NCBI RefSeq assembly: GCF_016772275.1
Contig: NZ_CP065425.1
Location: forward strand, 2,138,653-2,202,652
Reading direction: 5' to 3'
DNA: 64,000 nt
Source of the DNA: Heyndrickxia vini
GTDB taxonomy: Bacteria; Bacillota; Bacilli; Bacillales; Bacillaceae_C
Shown here piece after piece: positions 43,823 to 51,878 of the stretch (positions within the stretch are counted from its first letter, which is position 1; the number at the start of each line of letters is the position of its first letter). The notes below the pieces were generated by a model. It worked only from the letters and a program-made list of their open reading frames with translations, ran no database searches and had not been told where the DNA came from. The position numbers and the translations under genes were made by a program.

Positions 43823-43850
43823 TTGACCTATTTTTATATGGTCTTATGAT
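43823..43850 (+). promoter_or_regulatory. Promoter inside the IS left end (bridge RNA promoter)
   Basis: TTGACC (43823-43828), a 16-bp spacer and TATGAT (43845-43850). It lies just behind an imperfect hairpin AGGTTAGCCAGA / TCTGGTTGACCT (43802-43829). Transcription would start near 43857. Confidence 0.6.
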
Positions 43851-43856
43851 AACGGT

Positions 43857-44035
43857 AGTCGGGGTAGAACGTCGCACCCGTGGGACTAGACCCCGTCAGC
43901 TAAACTGTTCACCCCCTACTTGTATAAACATGTTTCAGGCTGGTTGGGACAATGAGATCCCGTTTAACAAGCGAACCTATGACATTACAAGAAGCCTTAG
44001 GGGGTTACCGACTAATTCAATATTCTAGGAGGAGA
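43857..44035 (+). ncRNA. Candidate bridge RNA (seekRNA) of IS110 copy 1
   Basis: The conserved non-coding segment between the internal promoter and the transposase start is GC-richer than its surroundings and full of complementary pieces (GGGGT with ACCCC, GGGACTAGACCCCGTC). IS110 elements of this layout are known to make a bridge RNA from the left end that pairs with target and donor. The ends given are approximate; no folding was computed. Confidence 0.6.
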
Positions 44036-44041
44036 TAGTGT

Positions 44042-45279
44042 ATGAATCCAGTCATTGGTCTGGATGTTTCAAAAGGGGAAAGTCAGATTCAAGCCTTTTT
44101 AGATAAAGGTAAACCTTATCGAATGAGCTTTAGCATTAAGCATGATCTTAAAGGGTTGGGGAATTTTCTAGAATTCCTTCATGAAGTTGAACAAGCGGCT
44201 AATGGCAACCGACCTACGGTCGTATTGGAATCAACTGGTCACTATCATTATCCAGTTATTCAATTTTTGGAGGAACAAAAGTACGTTTATATTATTGTTA
44301 ATCCTCTAATCTCACACCGTGCAAAAAGTTCAAGTCTGCGTAAAGTTAAAACAGATGCAGTAGATGCCTATCACCTTTGTGAGCTGTTTTATAAAGAAGA
44401 TTTAGAACCCTATAAAAAGCGAGGTGTTCAACTTTTAAACCTTCGTAACCTTACTAGACAGCAAGAAAGTATTGCAGAAATATCAGCCAAAACTAAGATA
44501 CAGTTGCACTCCTTGTTAGACCAGGTATTCCCTGAATATAGAGGTGTGTTTGGGGATTTATATTCAAAGGTATCTTTACTCACTTTACTAGCATTCCCAA
44601 CATCTGAGGCAGTATTAAGTGCGAGTGAGAGAGATTTATCAGAAAGGATACGTTCATTATGTAAAAGTCGTTCCGATCTTTGGGCTCAAGAAAGGGCAAA
44701 AAGTTAAAAGAAGCAGCCCTTCGTAATCCGTTCCAGAACAACCTGTATCAGAGTAATATTTTTAATCTTGAAATGTTAGTTAATCTTGTTCTTCAATACC
44801 AAGAGCATCTATCTAAGATTGCGACTGAAATAGATGCCCTCGCTAAAGAAATTGAAGAATATCATATTCTCCAATCTATTCCTGGTATCGGTGAGAAAAT
44901 CGCGGCAACAATTATCTCTGAAATTGGAGAAATAGATCGGTTTAATGATGCCAAGAAACTAGTTGCATTCGCTGGAGTCGATCCTAGCGTTTACTCTTCA
45001 GGAAAGTTTACCGCATCAGTTAATCGAATTACAAAACGAGGTTCTTGTAGACTCCGCCACGCACTGTATATGGCTGTTCAAAGTGGTATTCGTGATTCTC
45101 GTAAGAAGAAAACGACTGATGAGATAATCGCACGCAATAAGAGATTACGAGAATTTTATGATAAAAAACGTGAAGAAGGCAAACCCTTTAGAGTAGCAGT
45201 TATCGCATGTGTTAATAAGCTCTTACACTGGATTTACGCACTACTAAAAAGTAGAACCCCTTTCCAAGATATAGGTTAG
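44042..45279 (+). pseudogene. IS110 transposase, frameshifted
   Basis: The first 220 codons match the intact copy at 48860, then the frame is lost where GGGCAAAAAGTT has five As instead of six (about 44695-44703), ending in TAA at 44705. The C-terminal part continues in another frame from about 44700 to 45279. Both halves otherwise translate identically to the intact copy. The N-terminal DEDD nuclease domain and C-terminal transposase domain are therefore separated. A sequencing error in the A-run is an alternative. Confidence 0.9.
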
Positions 45280-45468
45280 AAACTATATCTAACTAAATAA
45301 AGCAAAACCTTCCAAAAAGAGAAAAGTGGAAGGTTATTTGGCATGCACATTTTTAGTATATCATGACAAATTTAAATTTTTTATTGAAAAATATTGACAA
45401 ACTATTAGCTGGTTTAGTTTAAGTGAAATTATTCACATTGTCATAAATTTTAAACCTTAAAAATGGAT

Positions 45469-45632
45469 GGGGCTGCCCAAAAGTCATTAAAAAATGACTT
45501 TGGTGGCAGCCTTTTTTCTACTTATAAATACAAAAAAATCGTCCTCTATTATAAAATGAAGTTACCACACAACACTTTAATAGGAGGACGATTTTCTATG
45601 AGTAATCAAATGAAGCCCCTTCATTATTTATG
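45469..45632 (+). mobile_element. Truncated left end of another insertion sequence
   Basis: GGGGCTGCCCAAAAGTCATT followed by AAAAAATGACTTTGGTGGCAGCC is a terminal repeat with a built-in hairpin of the kind found at ends of IS1182-like elements. About 110 nt later AGGAGG precedes an ATG and the 11-codon frame MSNQMKPLHYL that runs straight into a TGA, where the transposase is cut off. The family is a best guess. The fragment begins 50 nt from the right end of IS110 copy 1 and overlaps the end of the hydrolase gene. Confidence 0.6.
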
Positions 45633-46452
45633 AATTCACCATAGAACTTGCAAGTTCTTCAATTACTTTTGCTGTTTTTACTACATCTTCCGCAACTAAT
45701 AAGTGCGTGCAGTTTTCAAACGGAATCACTTCAGAATTCGGAATCTGTTCCTTCATGTATTCCGCTGTTTCTTTTGAGTAAAGTGTACTCTTTTCTCCAT
45801 ACACAATTTGTGTTGGTACAGTGATTTGTGGTAACACGTCACGATAATCGCCAACTGCCATCGCATGCCACATTGCCGCTAATACATGAGGGGTATTGCC
45901 GTTGACTACTAAATTGAGCTGCTCTTCCATCATTTCACCAGTCAAGTATGGGACGATCACTTTAAAGAAAGGCTTTGCGAATTCCATCAAGCTATCATTG
46001 ATCACTGTCAAATCATTCAATGAGTCTTCCCGCGTATATTTACCGTGATAAAGACCTAAATTCCAATCCTCTTCATTGACTAATTTTGGTGTCATGTCGA
46101 ACAACGATACGGCCTTCAATCTGGATACACCGAAGTTTTTTACATACTCGAATGTCGTAGAAACCCCCATCGAGTGTCCAACTAATGTGACATTCATCAA
46201 GTTAAGATGCTCCATTAGTTCTTCCAAATCGGAAGCGAATCTCTTCAATGTCAAACCATGCTCCGGGCGATCAGAAGCGCCATGTCCTCTCAAATCAAAA
46301 GACACTACATTGAACTTTTTGCTCAATTCTTCAAATGGTTGATCGAATGCTGTATGATCCGATGACCAGCCATGGACGAGCACAATCGGTTGTCCTTCTC
46401 CTTTTTGCTGATAATACAATTTGACGCCGTCACTTGTTTCGAAAAATGCCAT
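45628..46452 (-). CDS. Alpha/beta hydrolase
   Basis: 274 residues. HG oxyanion motif (VLVHGWSSD, 24-32), SFDLRGHGASDRP and nucleophile elbow GHSMG (Ser94); a late Asp (YGEKS region) and His (CTHLLVAED) complete the triad. It resembles the haloperoxidase/esterase group; the substrate is unknown. GGAGG lies upstream of the ATG. It is the last gene of the SDR, monooxygenase and hydrolase group regulated by the divergent HxlR, with a VOC remnant in between. Confidence 0.85.
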   Translation of the reverse strand: MAFFETSDGVKLYYQQKGEGQPIVLVHGWSSDHTAFDQPFEELSKKFNVVSFDLRGHGASDRPEHGLTLKRFASDLEELMEHLNLMNVTLVGHSMGVSTTFEYVKNFGVSRLKAVSLFDMTPKLVNEEDWNLGLYHGKYTREDSLNDLTVINDSLMEFAKPFFKVIVPYLTGEMMEEQLNLVVNGNTPHVLAAMWHAMAVGDYRDVLPQITVPTQIVYGEKSTLYSKETAEYMKEQIPNSEVIPFENCTHLLVAEDVVKTAKVIEELASSMVNS

Positions 46453-46549
46453 GATGCTTTCCTCCTTCTAGTAGGTCTCAACATAAAGTTGTTGTTAAAT
46501 TGTTTATAAAAACACTTTATTGCATAACTTTTTCTACCATAAATAAAGT

Positions 46550-46642
46550 TTACTCCTGCATTATCTGAATAAGGTTGCCGCATGTATCGTCGAAGACAGC
46601 TATTGTGACTTCGCCCATTTGTACAGCTGTAGATGCTATTTC
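46550..46642 (-). pseudogene. C-terminal remnant of a VOC-family gene
   Basis: The minus strand reads EIASTAVQMGEVTIAVFDDT then CGNLIQIMQE and stops at TAA. VTIAVFDDTCGNLIQI is the typical last strand and metal-binding end of a glyoxalase-like VOC protein. Upstream in frame there is a TGA, and the monooxygenase gene ends 14 nt away, so only about 30 codons remain. Confidence 0.65.
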
Positions 46643-46655
46643 TCATTTATAAAAA

Positions 46656-46988
46656 TTAATATGCATTCGTTATATGACTTCCCCATTCACGGTTAGGTTG
46701 CAACCAGCTGACGCTTCTATCCACAATTAAATCGCCCAGTGTTCCTTCGTAATCCTTGCGGTATGGTTTAATAAATTCTTCCGCAAGCCAGCTATCTCTC
46801 GTGCCTTGCCATGTTTCATAAATGATCAAGTCATCCGGCTGATCCAGATCGTCCGAAACAATAGCGCTAATAAATGCCTTTTCGGATGACATCTCCTCAA
46901 TTAGGGAAAATAGCTCCTTGCGGAATTCTTCTTTCTTCCCTGGTTTAGCCTTAAAACGAATATTGAGTTGAACTTGTTGATTGGTCAT
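46656..46988 (-). CDS. Antibiotic biosynthesis monooxygenase (ABM) domain protein
   Basis: 110 residues, dimeric alpha-beta barrel type: VQLNIRFKAKPGKKEEFRKEL at the start, then VSDDLDQPDDLIIYETWQGTRDSW with the conserved Trp, and a C-terminal strand near SVSWLQPN. Family members oxidise quinone-like substrates without cofactors. ATG 46988 follows GGAGG by 7 nt. It lies 87 nt downstream of the SDR gene and is probably in the same operon. Confidence 0.85.
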   Translation of the reverse strand: MTNQQVQLNIRFKAKPGKKEEFRKELFSLIEEMSSEKAFISAIVSDDLDQPDDLIIYETWQGTRDSWLAEEFIKPYRKDYEGTLGDLIVDRSVSWLQPNREWGSHITNAY

Positions 46989-47075
46989 ATTGACTCCTCC
47001 TATAAATTTTATATTTTGCGGCGATTCCGTTACACCATTCCCCATTAACCTTATTGTAATCTCTGCGCAGTGAGA

Positions 47076-47822
47076 TTATACCTGTGCTAGCCCGCCATCT
47101 ACGAACAATTCAACACCCGTCAAGTAACTGCTTTCGTCTGAAGCAAGGAAAGATACAGCGTTTGCTACTTCTTCAGGTGTCCCAATTTTTCCAGCTGGAA
47201 CAGTATTTCTGCTATTTTCCAGTACCTCTTTAAGTGCATCACCAAAAAGCTCATCGTATGCAGGTGTAAGAATACCTCCTGGACTAACCACATTTACACG
47301 GATTTCAGTACCTTTTAGGTCAAGAATCCAGCTGCGAACTAGTGCTCTTAATGCTGCTTTAGATGCTCCATATACACTAAACGCTGGGTTGCCAATTGAA
47401 CCAGCAGTAGAGCCTGTTACAATAATAGAACCTACTTTGTTCGGGAATAGTGATAACGCTTTTTGAACAGTAAAGATGGTTCCTTTAACGTTAATGTCGA
47501 ACGTTCTATCAACCTGCTCTTCAGTAATTCTACCTAATGGAAGGAAGTTTCCAATTCCTGCATTAGCAAAAAGAATGTCCAACTTACCTTTTTCCTGCTT
47601 TATAAGGTCATATAGTTTGTCTAAGTCTTCAAGCTTAGAAATATCACCTTGAACACCGGTTACGTTCTTGCCAATTTGGTTAACAGCTTTATCAAGTTCG
47701 TTTTGTCTACGTCCCGTGATATAAACATATGCACCTTCGTTTACAAATTTTTGTGCTGTAGCAAGACCAATCCCACTTGTTCCACCCGTTACAAGCGCTA
47801 TTTTACCTTCAAATTTACCCAT
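47076..47822 (-). CDS. Short-chain dehydrogenase/reductase
   Basis: 248 residues, classical [11 protein letters not shown] (12-19), NAG in FANAGIG (about 87-89), Ser138, Tyr151 and Lys155 (YGASK), C-terminal GVELFVDGG. It is an NAD(P)-dependent carbonyl reductase or alcohol dehydrogenase. ATG 47822 has AAGGAG 8 nt upstream. It is divergent from the HxlR gene, so it is probably induced by the HxlR signal (often reactive aldehydes or quinones). Confidence 0.9.
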   Translation of the reverse strand: MGKFEGKIALVTGGTSGIGLATAQKFVNEGAYVYITGRRQNELDKAVNQIGKNVTGVQGDISKLEDLDKLYDLIKQEKGKLDILFANAGIGNFLPLGRITEEQVDRTFDINVKGTIFTVQKALSLFPNKVGSIIVTGSTAGSIGNPAFSVYGASKAALRALVRSWILDLKGTEIRVNVVSPGGILTPAYDELFGDALKEVLENSRNTVPAGKIGTPEEVANAVSFLASDESSYLTGVELFVDGGLAQV

Positions 47823-47831
47823 ACTTAACAC

Positions 47832-47990
47832 TCCTTTAGAATTAATTTTATTTTATGTCTAGTACCTTTAAGTACTTGAAGAACAACTTACAAGATATAG
47901 TATCCTTCAGCAAGCACATTAATGGAAGTACCCACTTTTTTGTGATATAGTAACTAAAAAGTAATAAATGTGGAATGGAGAGGTTTAGAC
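47832..47990. promoter_or_regulatory. Divergent control region between SDR and HxlR
   Basis: The region holds the palindrome AAGTACTT (about 47869-47876) preceded by AGTACC, and further AGTACC and TAGTAACTA repeats near the hxlR-like gene. HxlR-type regulators bind GTAC-containing short dyads, so these are operator candidates. Confidence 0.45.
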
Positions 47991-48347
47991 TTGAAAAAAT
48001 TTAGTTGTGGTTTTGAAGTGACAAAGGAAGTTATTGGCGGAAAATGGAAAGGTCTTGTATTATACTTTTTAATGAATGGACCAAAGAGAACGAGTGAATT
48101 AAAGCGCATTGTCCCAGATATAACTCAGAAAATGCTGATTCAAACACTTAGAGAGCTTGAAGACAGTGGACTTGTGAGCAGAAAGATATATAATCAAGTA
48201 CCACCGAAGGTTGAATATTCATCCACTGAACTTGGAGAATCTCTTAAACCTATCTTGCAGGAGCTCTGTCAATGGGGAAGCCATTATGCGGAGCAAGTGT
48301 ATCCAGAAGGTGAATTTGAAATCGCACAACCAGAAGAGGCTTCTTAA
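47991..48347 (+). CDS. HxlR-family transcriptional regulator
   Basis: 118 residues. The winged helix begins KKFSCGFEVTKEVIGGKWKG (redox-type Cys at residue 5) and includes TSELKRIVPDITQKMLIQTL and GLVSRKIYNQVPPKVEYSST. An N-terminal Cys followed by GGKW is typical of HypR/YodB-like sensors of quinones and hypochlorite. TTG 47991 is chosen, 7 nt after GGAGAGG; a GTG at 47970 lies before that site. It is divergent from the SDR operon. Confidence 0.88.
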   Translation: MKKFSCGFEVTKEVIGGKWKGLVLYFLMNGPKRTSELKRIVPDITQKMLIQTLRELEDSGLVSRKIYNQVPPKVEYSSTELGESLKPILQELCQWGSHYAEQVYPEGEFEIAQPEEAS

Positions 48348-48364
48348 TGAGGAAACCAGCTTAT

Positions 48365-48390
48365 AACACCTTATATGTAAGGTGTTTTAT
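48365..48390 (+). terminator. Terminator of the HxlR gene
   Basis: A perfect 9-bp stem AACACCTTA / TAAGGTGTT with TATG loop and TTAT tail. Confidence 0.75.
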
Positions 48391-48524
48391 TGTTGTACTA
48401 AGATTTGTCCAAATCCTTTAATGTAGAATCCAATAATATTGGTTCCGATTCAAATATTGATAGAAGGTCAATTTAATCTGGGAATATTGGCATTTTCGCA
48501 TCACCTTTTAACTACTATTTAACA

Positions 48525-48606
48525 TCGTCTTATTGAACAAAACTGCCCCGTTAGTGAAACAAGAAAAAGTTGCCCTTATGTCAGCTCTGATCTTCAACTC
48601 TTGCAC
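48525..48606. repeat. Dispersed short repeat interrupted by IS copy 2
   Basis: CATCGTCTTATTGAACAAAA, CTGCCCCGTTAGTGAAACAA and GAAAAAGTTGCCC match the consensus; its tail ATCTTCAACTCTTGCAC touches the left end of the second IS, as in copy 1. Confidence 0.65.
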
Positions 48607-48675
48607 CCGTTCGTAATATAAGGTTAGCCAGATTTTTCTGGTTGACCTATTTTTATATGGTCTTATGATAACGGT

Positions 48676-48853
48676 AGTCGGGGTAGAACGTCGCACCCGT
48701 GGGACTAGACCCCGTCAGCTAAACTGTTCACCCCCTACTTGTATAAACATGTTTCAGGCTGGTTGGGACAATGAGATCCCGTTTAACAAGCGAACCTATG
48801 ACATTACAAGAAGCCTTAGGGGTTACCGACTAATTCAATATTCTAGGAGGAGA
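48676..48853 (+). ncRNA. Candidate bridge RNA (seekRNA) of IS110 copy 2
   Basis: Same segment as in copy 1, behind TTGACC (48642-48647) and TATGAT (48664-48669), with four instead of five Gs in the run near 48820. As the transposase here is intact, this is the copy more likely to be active. Ends are approximate. Confidence 0.6.
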
Positions 48854-48859
48854 TAGTGT

Positions 48860-50098
48860 ATGAATCCAGTCATTGGTCTGGATGTTTCAAAAGGGGAAAG
48901 TCAGATTCAAGCCTTTTTAGATAAAGGTAAACCTTATCGAATGAGCTTTAGCATTAAGCATGATCTTAAAGGGTTGGGGAATTTTCTAGAATTCCTTCAT
49001 GAAGTTGAACAAGCGGCTAATGGCAACCGACCTACGGTCGTATTGGAATCAACTGGTCACTATCATTATCCAGTTATTCAATTTTTGGAGGAACAAAAGT
49101 ACGTTTATATTATTGTTAATCCTCTAATCTCACACCGTGCAAAAAGTTCAAGTCTGCGTAAAGTTAAAACAGATGCAGTAGATGCCTATCACCTTTGTGA
49201 GCTGTTTTATAAAGAAGATTTAGAACCCTATAAAAAGCGAGGTGTTCAACTTTTAAACCTTCGTAACCTTACTAGACAGCAAGAAAGTATTGCAGAAATA
49301 TCAGCCAAAACTAAGATACAGTTGCACTCCTTGTTAGACCAGGTATTCCCTGAATATAGAGGTGTGTTTGGGGATTTATATTCAAAGGTATCTTTACTCA
49401 CTTTACTAGCATTCCCAACATCTGAGGCAGTATTAAGTGCGAGTGAGAGAGATTTATCAGAAAGGATACGTTCATTATGTAAAAGTCGTTCCGATCTTTG
49501 GGCTCAAGAAAGGGCAAAAAAGTTAAAAGAAGCAGCCCTTCGTAATCCGTTCCAGAACAACCTGTATCAGAGTAATATTTTTAATCTTGAAATGTTAGTT
49601 AATCTTGTTCTTCAATACCAAGAGCATCTATCTAAGATTGCGACTGAAATAGATGCCCTCGCTAAAGAAATTGAAGAATATCATATTCTCCAATCTATTC
49701 CTGGTATCGGTGAGAAAATCGCGGCAACAATTATCTCTGAAATTGGAGAAATAGATCGGTTTAATGATGCCAAGAAACTAGTTGCATTCGCTGGAGTCGA
49801 TCCTAGCGTTTACTCTTCAGGAAAGTTTACCGCATCAGTTAATCGAATTACAAAACGAGGTTCTTGTAGACTCCGCCACGCACTGTATATGGCTGTTCAA
49901 AGTGGTATTCGTGATTCTCGTAAGAAGAAAACGACTGATGAGATAATCGCACGCAATAAGAGATTACGAGAATTTTATGATAAAAAACGTGAAGAAGGCA
50001 AACCCTTTAGAGTAGCAGTTATCGCATGTGTTAATAAGCTCTTACACTGGATTTACGCACTACTAAAAAGTAGAACCCCTTTCCAAGATATAGGTTAG
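48860..50098 (+). CDS. IS110-family transposase (DEDD recombinase)
   Basis: 412 residues. RuvC-like DEDD domain: D8 (IGLDVSKGE), E63 (VLESTGHYH), D105 and D108 (KTDAVDAY). A coiled linker follows (about 230-290), then the Transposase_20 domain with IPGIGEKIAATIISEIG (helix-hairpin-helix-like), FAGVDPSVYSSGKF and ITKRGSCRLRHALYMAV, which contains the serine region used for strand exchange. AGGAGG lies 9 nt before the ATG. It is expected to act with the upstream RNA for programmable insertion. Confidence 0.95.
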   Translation: MNPVIGLDVSKGESQIQAFLDKGKPYRMSFSIKHDLKGLGNFLEFLHEVEQAANGNRPTVVLESTGHYHYPVIQFLEEQKYVYIIVNPLISHRAKSSSLRKVKTDAVDAYHLCELFYKEDLEPYKKRGVQLLNLRNLTRQQESIAEISAKTKIQLHSLLDQVFPEYRGVFGDLYSKVSLLTLLAFPTSEAVLSASERDLSERIRSLCKSRSDLWAQERAKKLKEAALRNPFQNNLYQSNIFNLEMLVNLVLQYQEHLSKIATEIDALAKEIEEYHILQSIPGIGEKIAATIISEIGEIDRFNDAKKLVAFAGVDPSVYSSGKFTASVNRITKRGSCRLRHALYMAVQSGIRDSRKKKTTDEIIARNKRLREFYDKKREEGKPFRVAVIACVNKLLHWIYALLKSRTPFQDIG

Positions 50099-50421
50099 AA
50101 ACTATATCTAACTAAATAAAGCAAAACCTTCCAAAAAGAGAAAAGTGGAAGGTTATTTGGCATGCACATTTTTAGTATATCATGACAAATTTAAATTTTT
50201 TATTGAAAAATATTGACAAACTATTAGCTGGTTTAGTTAAACAACACAATCCTTTTTGCTCACATATATTTAATTTTTTCAAGACTGTAATTCATTTGAA
50301 AAGGTGTTTAAAATTAAATAATCAGTGTGTAGAGATATTGGTATGAGTTTTACTAATCAAAAATATATGTCGAATGATACGTCTGCCATCTGAAATTTTT
50401 ATTTTTTCGAAGGGTCAAAAT

Positions 50422-50925
50422 ATGTATAAGGAAGATAGACTTCCTCAAAGCCCAAAAGAAGGCATTATATTTATGTTGATTATTTCTATTATTTCAGTCA
50501 ACACCATTGCACCTGTTATTATGATGTTAGAAAAAGGATTCAACATAGGTAATTATTTGGAAACGTTACGGATTATCCCATTCATATGGGTTATCATCGT
50601 ATTGCTGGTAAATTTGGTCGCAGAACCGATAGTTAATAAAGTGATGCCAATATTCATAGCTAAAACGGATGGATTCAATGCTCGCATATTGTTGAATACC
50701 TTTTTAACAGTTACAGTCCTATCTGTTTGCATGTCAATAATAGGACCATGGGTTGGTACGGGGAAAATAAGCATCGTTCCTTTTCAAAACTTCTTTCACA
50801 ATTGGTTTAGGAACTTCGGGTTGGCGATTTGGATTGAGTTGCTTGTTGCACAGCCCATCGCAAGATTTGCAATGAAAAGATTACATTCAAAACAAGCACG
50901 AAAAGCAAAGACTGTTAATCTTTAA
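50422..50925 (+). CDS. DUF2798-type membrane protein
   Basis: 167 residues with four membrane helices arranged as two similar halves (ISIISVNTIAPVIMML... and TFLTVTVLSVCMSIIGPWV...), each ending in a basic stretch, the DUF2798 pattern. ATG 50422 has GAAGGG 7 nt upstream; an earlier ATG at 50374 has none. It lies 184 nt from the IS right end. The function is unknown. Confidence 0.8.
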   Translation: MYKEDRLPQSPKEGIIFMLIISIISVNTIAPVIMMLEKGFNIGNYLETLRIIPFIWVIIVLLVNLVAEPIVNKVMPIFIAKTDGFNARILLNTFLTVTVLSVCMSIIGPWVGTGKISIVPFQNFFHNWFRNFGLAIWIELLVAQPIARFAMKRLHSKQARKAKTVNL

Positions 50926-50944
50926 TAAGTATTAAACATAGTTT

Positions 50945-50976
50945 AGCCGATTGGTTTTTATAACCTATCGGCTTTT
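50945..50976 (+). terminator. Terminator of the DUF2798 gene
   Basis: Stem AGCCGATTGG / CCTATCGGCT with one mismatch, then a TTTAATTT tail. Confidence 0.75.
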
Positions 50977-51026
50977 AATTTATGGATCTGTTAAATTTTA
51001 ATGTTGATACTTAAATAAAAATTAAG

Positions 51027-51055
51027 GGAAACCCTATTAATGTTTTAGGGTTTCC
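51027..51055 (-). terminator. Terminator of the acetyltransferase gene
   Basis: A perfect 10-bp stem GGAAACCCTA / TAGGGTTTCC; on the minus strand it is followed by CTTAATTTTTAT. It lies 52 nt past the stop at 51107. Confidence 0.75.
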
Positions 51056-51106
51056 TCTATTCTTGTCAACGCACCCTCTAATTTAAAAACTGAAATTTGA
51101 AATTGC

Positions 51107-51646
51107 TTATTCGAAAAATACACTTGGATATTCGATAACCCCTGAAGCATTATTGAGAGCATTTTCACTTAGTTCTATTGCCATAAATGCTTCATCTGGC
51201 ACTTCAAAAGATGCTTTTATTCCCCATAAGGATGCTTTTTTAAAGCCAAACTTCGGATAATATTCTGGATATCCCAATACAACAACTGAGTTGTATCCAA
51301 GTTCTTTTGCTTCTTTCAATGCTTCGGTAATTAGTAGCCCTCCTATTCCTTTGTTTTGATACTCTGGTAAGACAGAAACAGGTGCAAGGGAAAGTGATTC
51401 TATCAATTCATTGTCGTTTTTACTAATTTTCACCTTAGACAAAAGAATATGTCCCAAAATTTCGTTAGTATCTTCATCTGTTGCCACTAATGATAGCTTT
51501 GGAATGAAACCTTTGGACTTTCTTATTCGGGAAACTAACAGATGTTCTTTTTGGTCGCTGTGTTCTGCATTGGCGAATGCACTCTTCACAATCATTTCGG
51601 TTAAATCGTAATCATCTACTTGTTCTTGCCTAATTTTCAAGTTCAT
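51107..51646 (-). CDS. GNAT N-acetyltransferase (YhbS-like)
   Basis: 179 residues. Acetyl-CoA loop in PVSVLPEYQNKGIGGLLITEAL (Q-x-x-G-I-G), then VVVLGYPEYYPKFGF, the hallmark GxPxYYxxFGF of the YhbS group. The substrate is unknown. TAGGAG precedes the ATG. It is a monocistronic gene with its own terminator. Confidence 0.88.
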   Translation of the reverse strand: MNLKIRQEQVDDYDLTEMIVKSAFANAEHSDQKEHLLVSRIRKSKGFIPKLSLVATDEDTNEILGHILLSKVKISKNDNELIESLSLAPVSVLPEYQNKGIGGLLITEALKEAKELGYNSVVVLGYPEYYPKFGFKKASLWGIKASFEVPDEAFMAIELSENALNNASGVIEYPSVFFE

Positions 51647-51750
51647 ATTTGATAACTCCTATTCCAATAAACAACTTTAATATCGCTAATATTATACATT
51701 ATATTTTTCTTCTTCCAAATCTCCTGTTGAATAAGGACTACACGTTGAAT

Positions 51751-51773
51751 TATGACAGCCTCACACTGTCATA
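51751..51773. promoter_or_regulatory. Inverted repeat, possible operator
   Basis: TATGACAG-N7-CTGTCATA is a perfect 8-bp inverted repeat 105 nt upstream of the acetyltransferase start. It has the size of a dimeric regulator site; the regulator is unknown. Confidence 0.4.
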
Positions 51774-51878
51774 TGTGTCCGTCATTTCAAAAACAAATAT
51801 AAGTTAGTAGAAATTCCTTAATATGCAGTTCCGTGCTTTCGTTACTTCGACTATCGACAAATAAGAACCAAGAAAGGT

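Larger units (their letters stand above)
43788..45419 (+). mobile_element. IS110-family insertion sequence, copy 1 (frameshifted transposase)
   Basis: The boundaries were set by comparison with the second copy at 48607-50238: identity begins at CCGTTCGTAAT and ends at GGTTTAGTT, giving 1,632 bp in both. No terminal inverted repeats or target duplications are evident, as expected of IS110. The only differences noticed are one extra G in a G-run near 44010 and one missing A in an A-run near 44700; the second breaks the transposase. A long 5' non-coding segment (about 250 nt) marks the IS110 subgroup that encodes its guide RNA upstream of the transposase. Confidence 0.92.
48607..50238 (+). mobile_element. 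IS110-family insertion sequence, copy 2 (intact)
   Basis: 1,632 bp, the same boundaries as copy 1. It carries the internal promoter, candidate bridge RNA region, an intact 412-codon transposase and a 140-nt right end. The near-identity of the two copies 3.2 kb apart implies a very recent transposition or duplication. Confidence 0.93.

Noticed and set aside
43846-44028. 60-codon plus-strand frame ahead of the transposase (and its twin at 48665)
   Set aside because: It lies in the conserved non-coding IS left end, has no ribosome binding site and changes length with a single-base G-run difference between copies; it is better explained as bridge RNA sequence.
45421-45438. AAGTGAAATTATTCACAT, a Rex-like dyad next to the IS110 copy 1 right end
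   Set aside because: It resembles a redox operator, but no gene starts nearby and the context is IS debris, so chance similarity is likely.
46323-46646. 107-codon minus-strand frame upstream of the alpha/beta hydrolase
   Set aside because: It is a shadow; the meaningful reading in that stretch is another frame, the VOC C-terminal remnant at 46550-46642.
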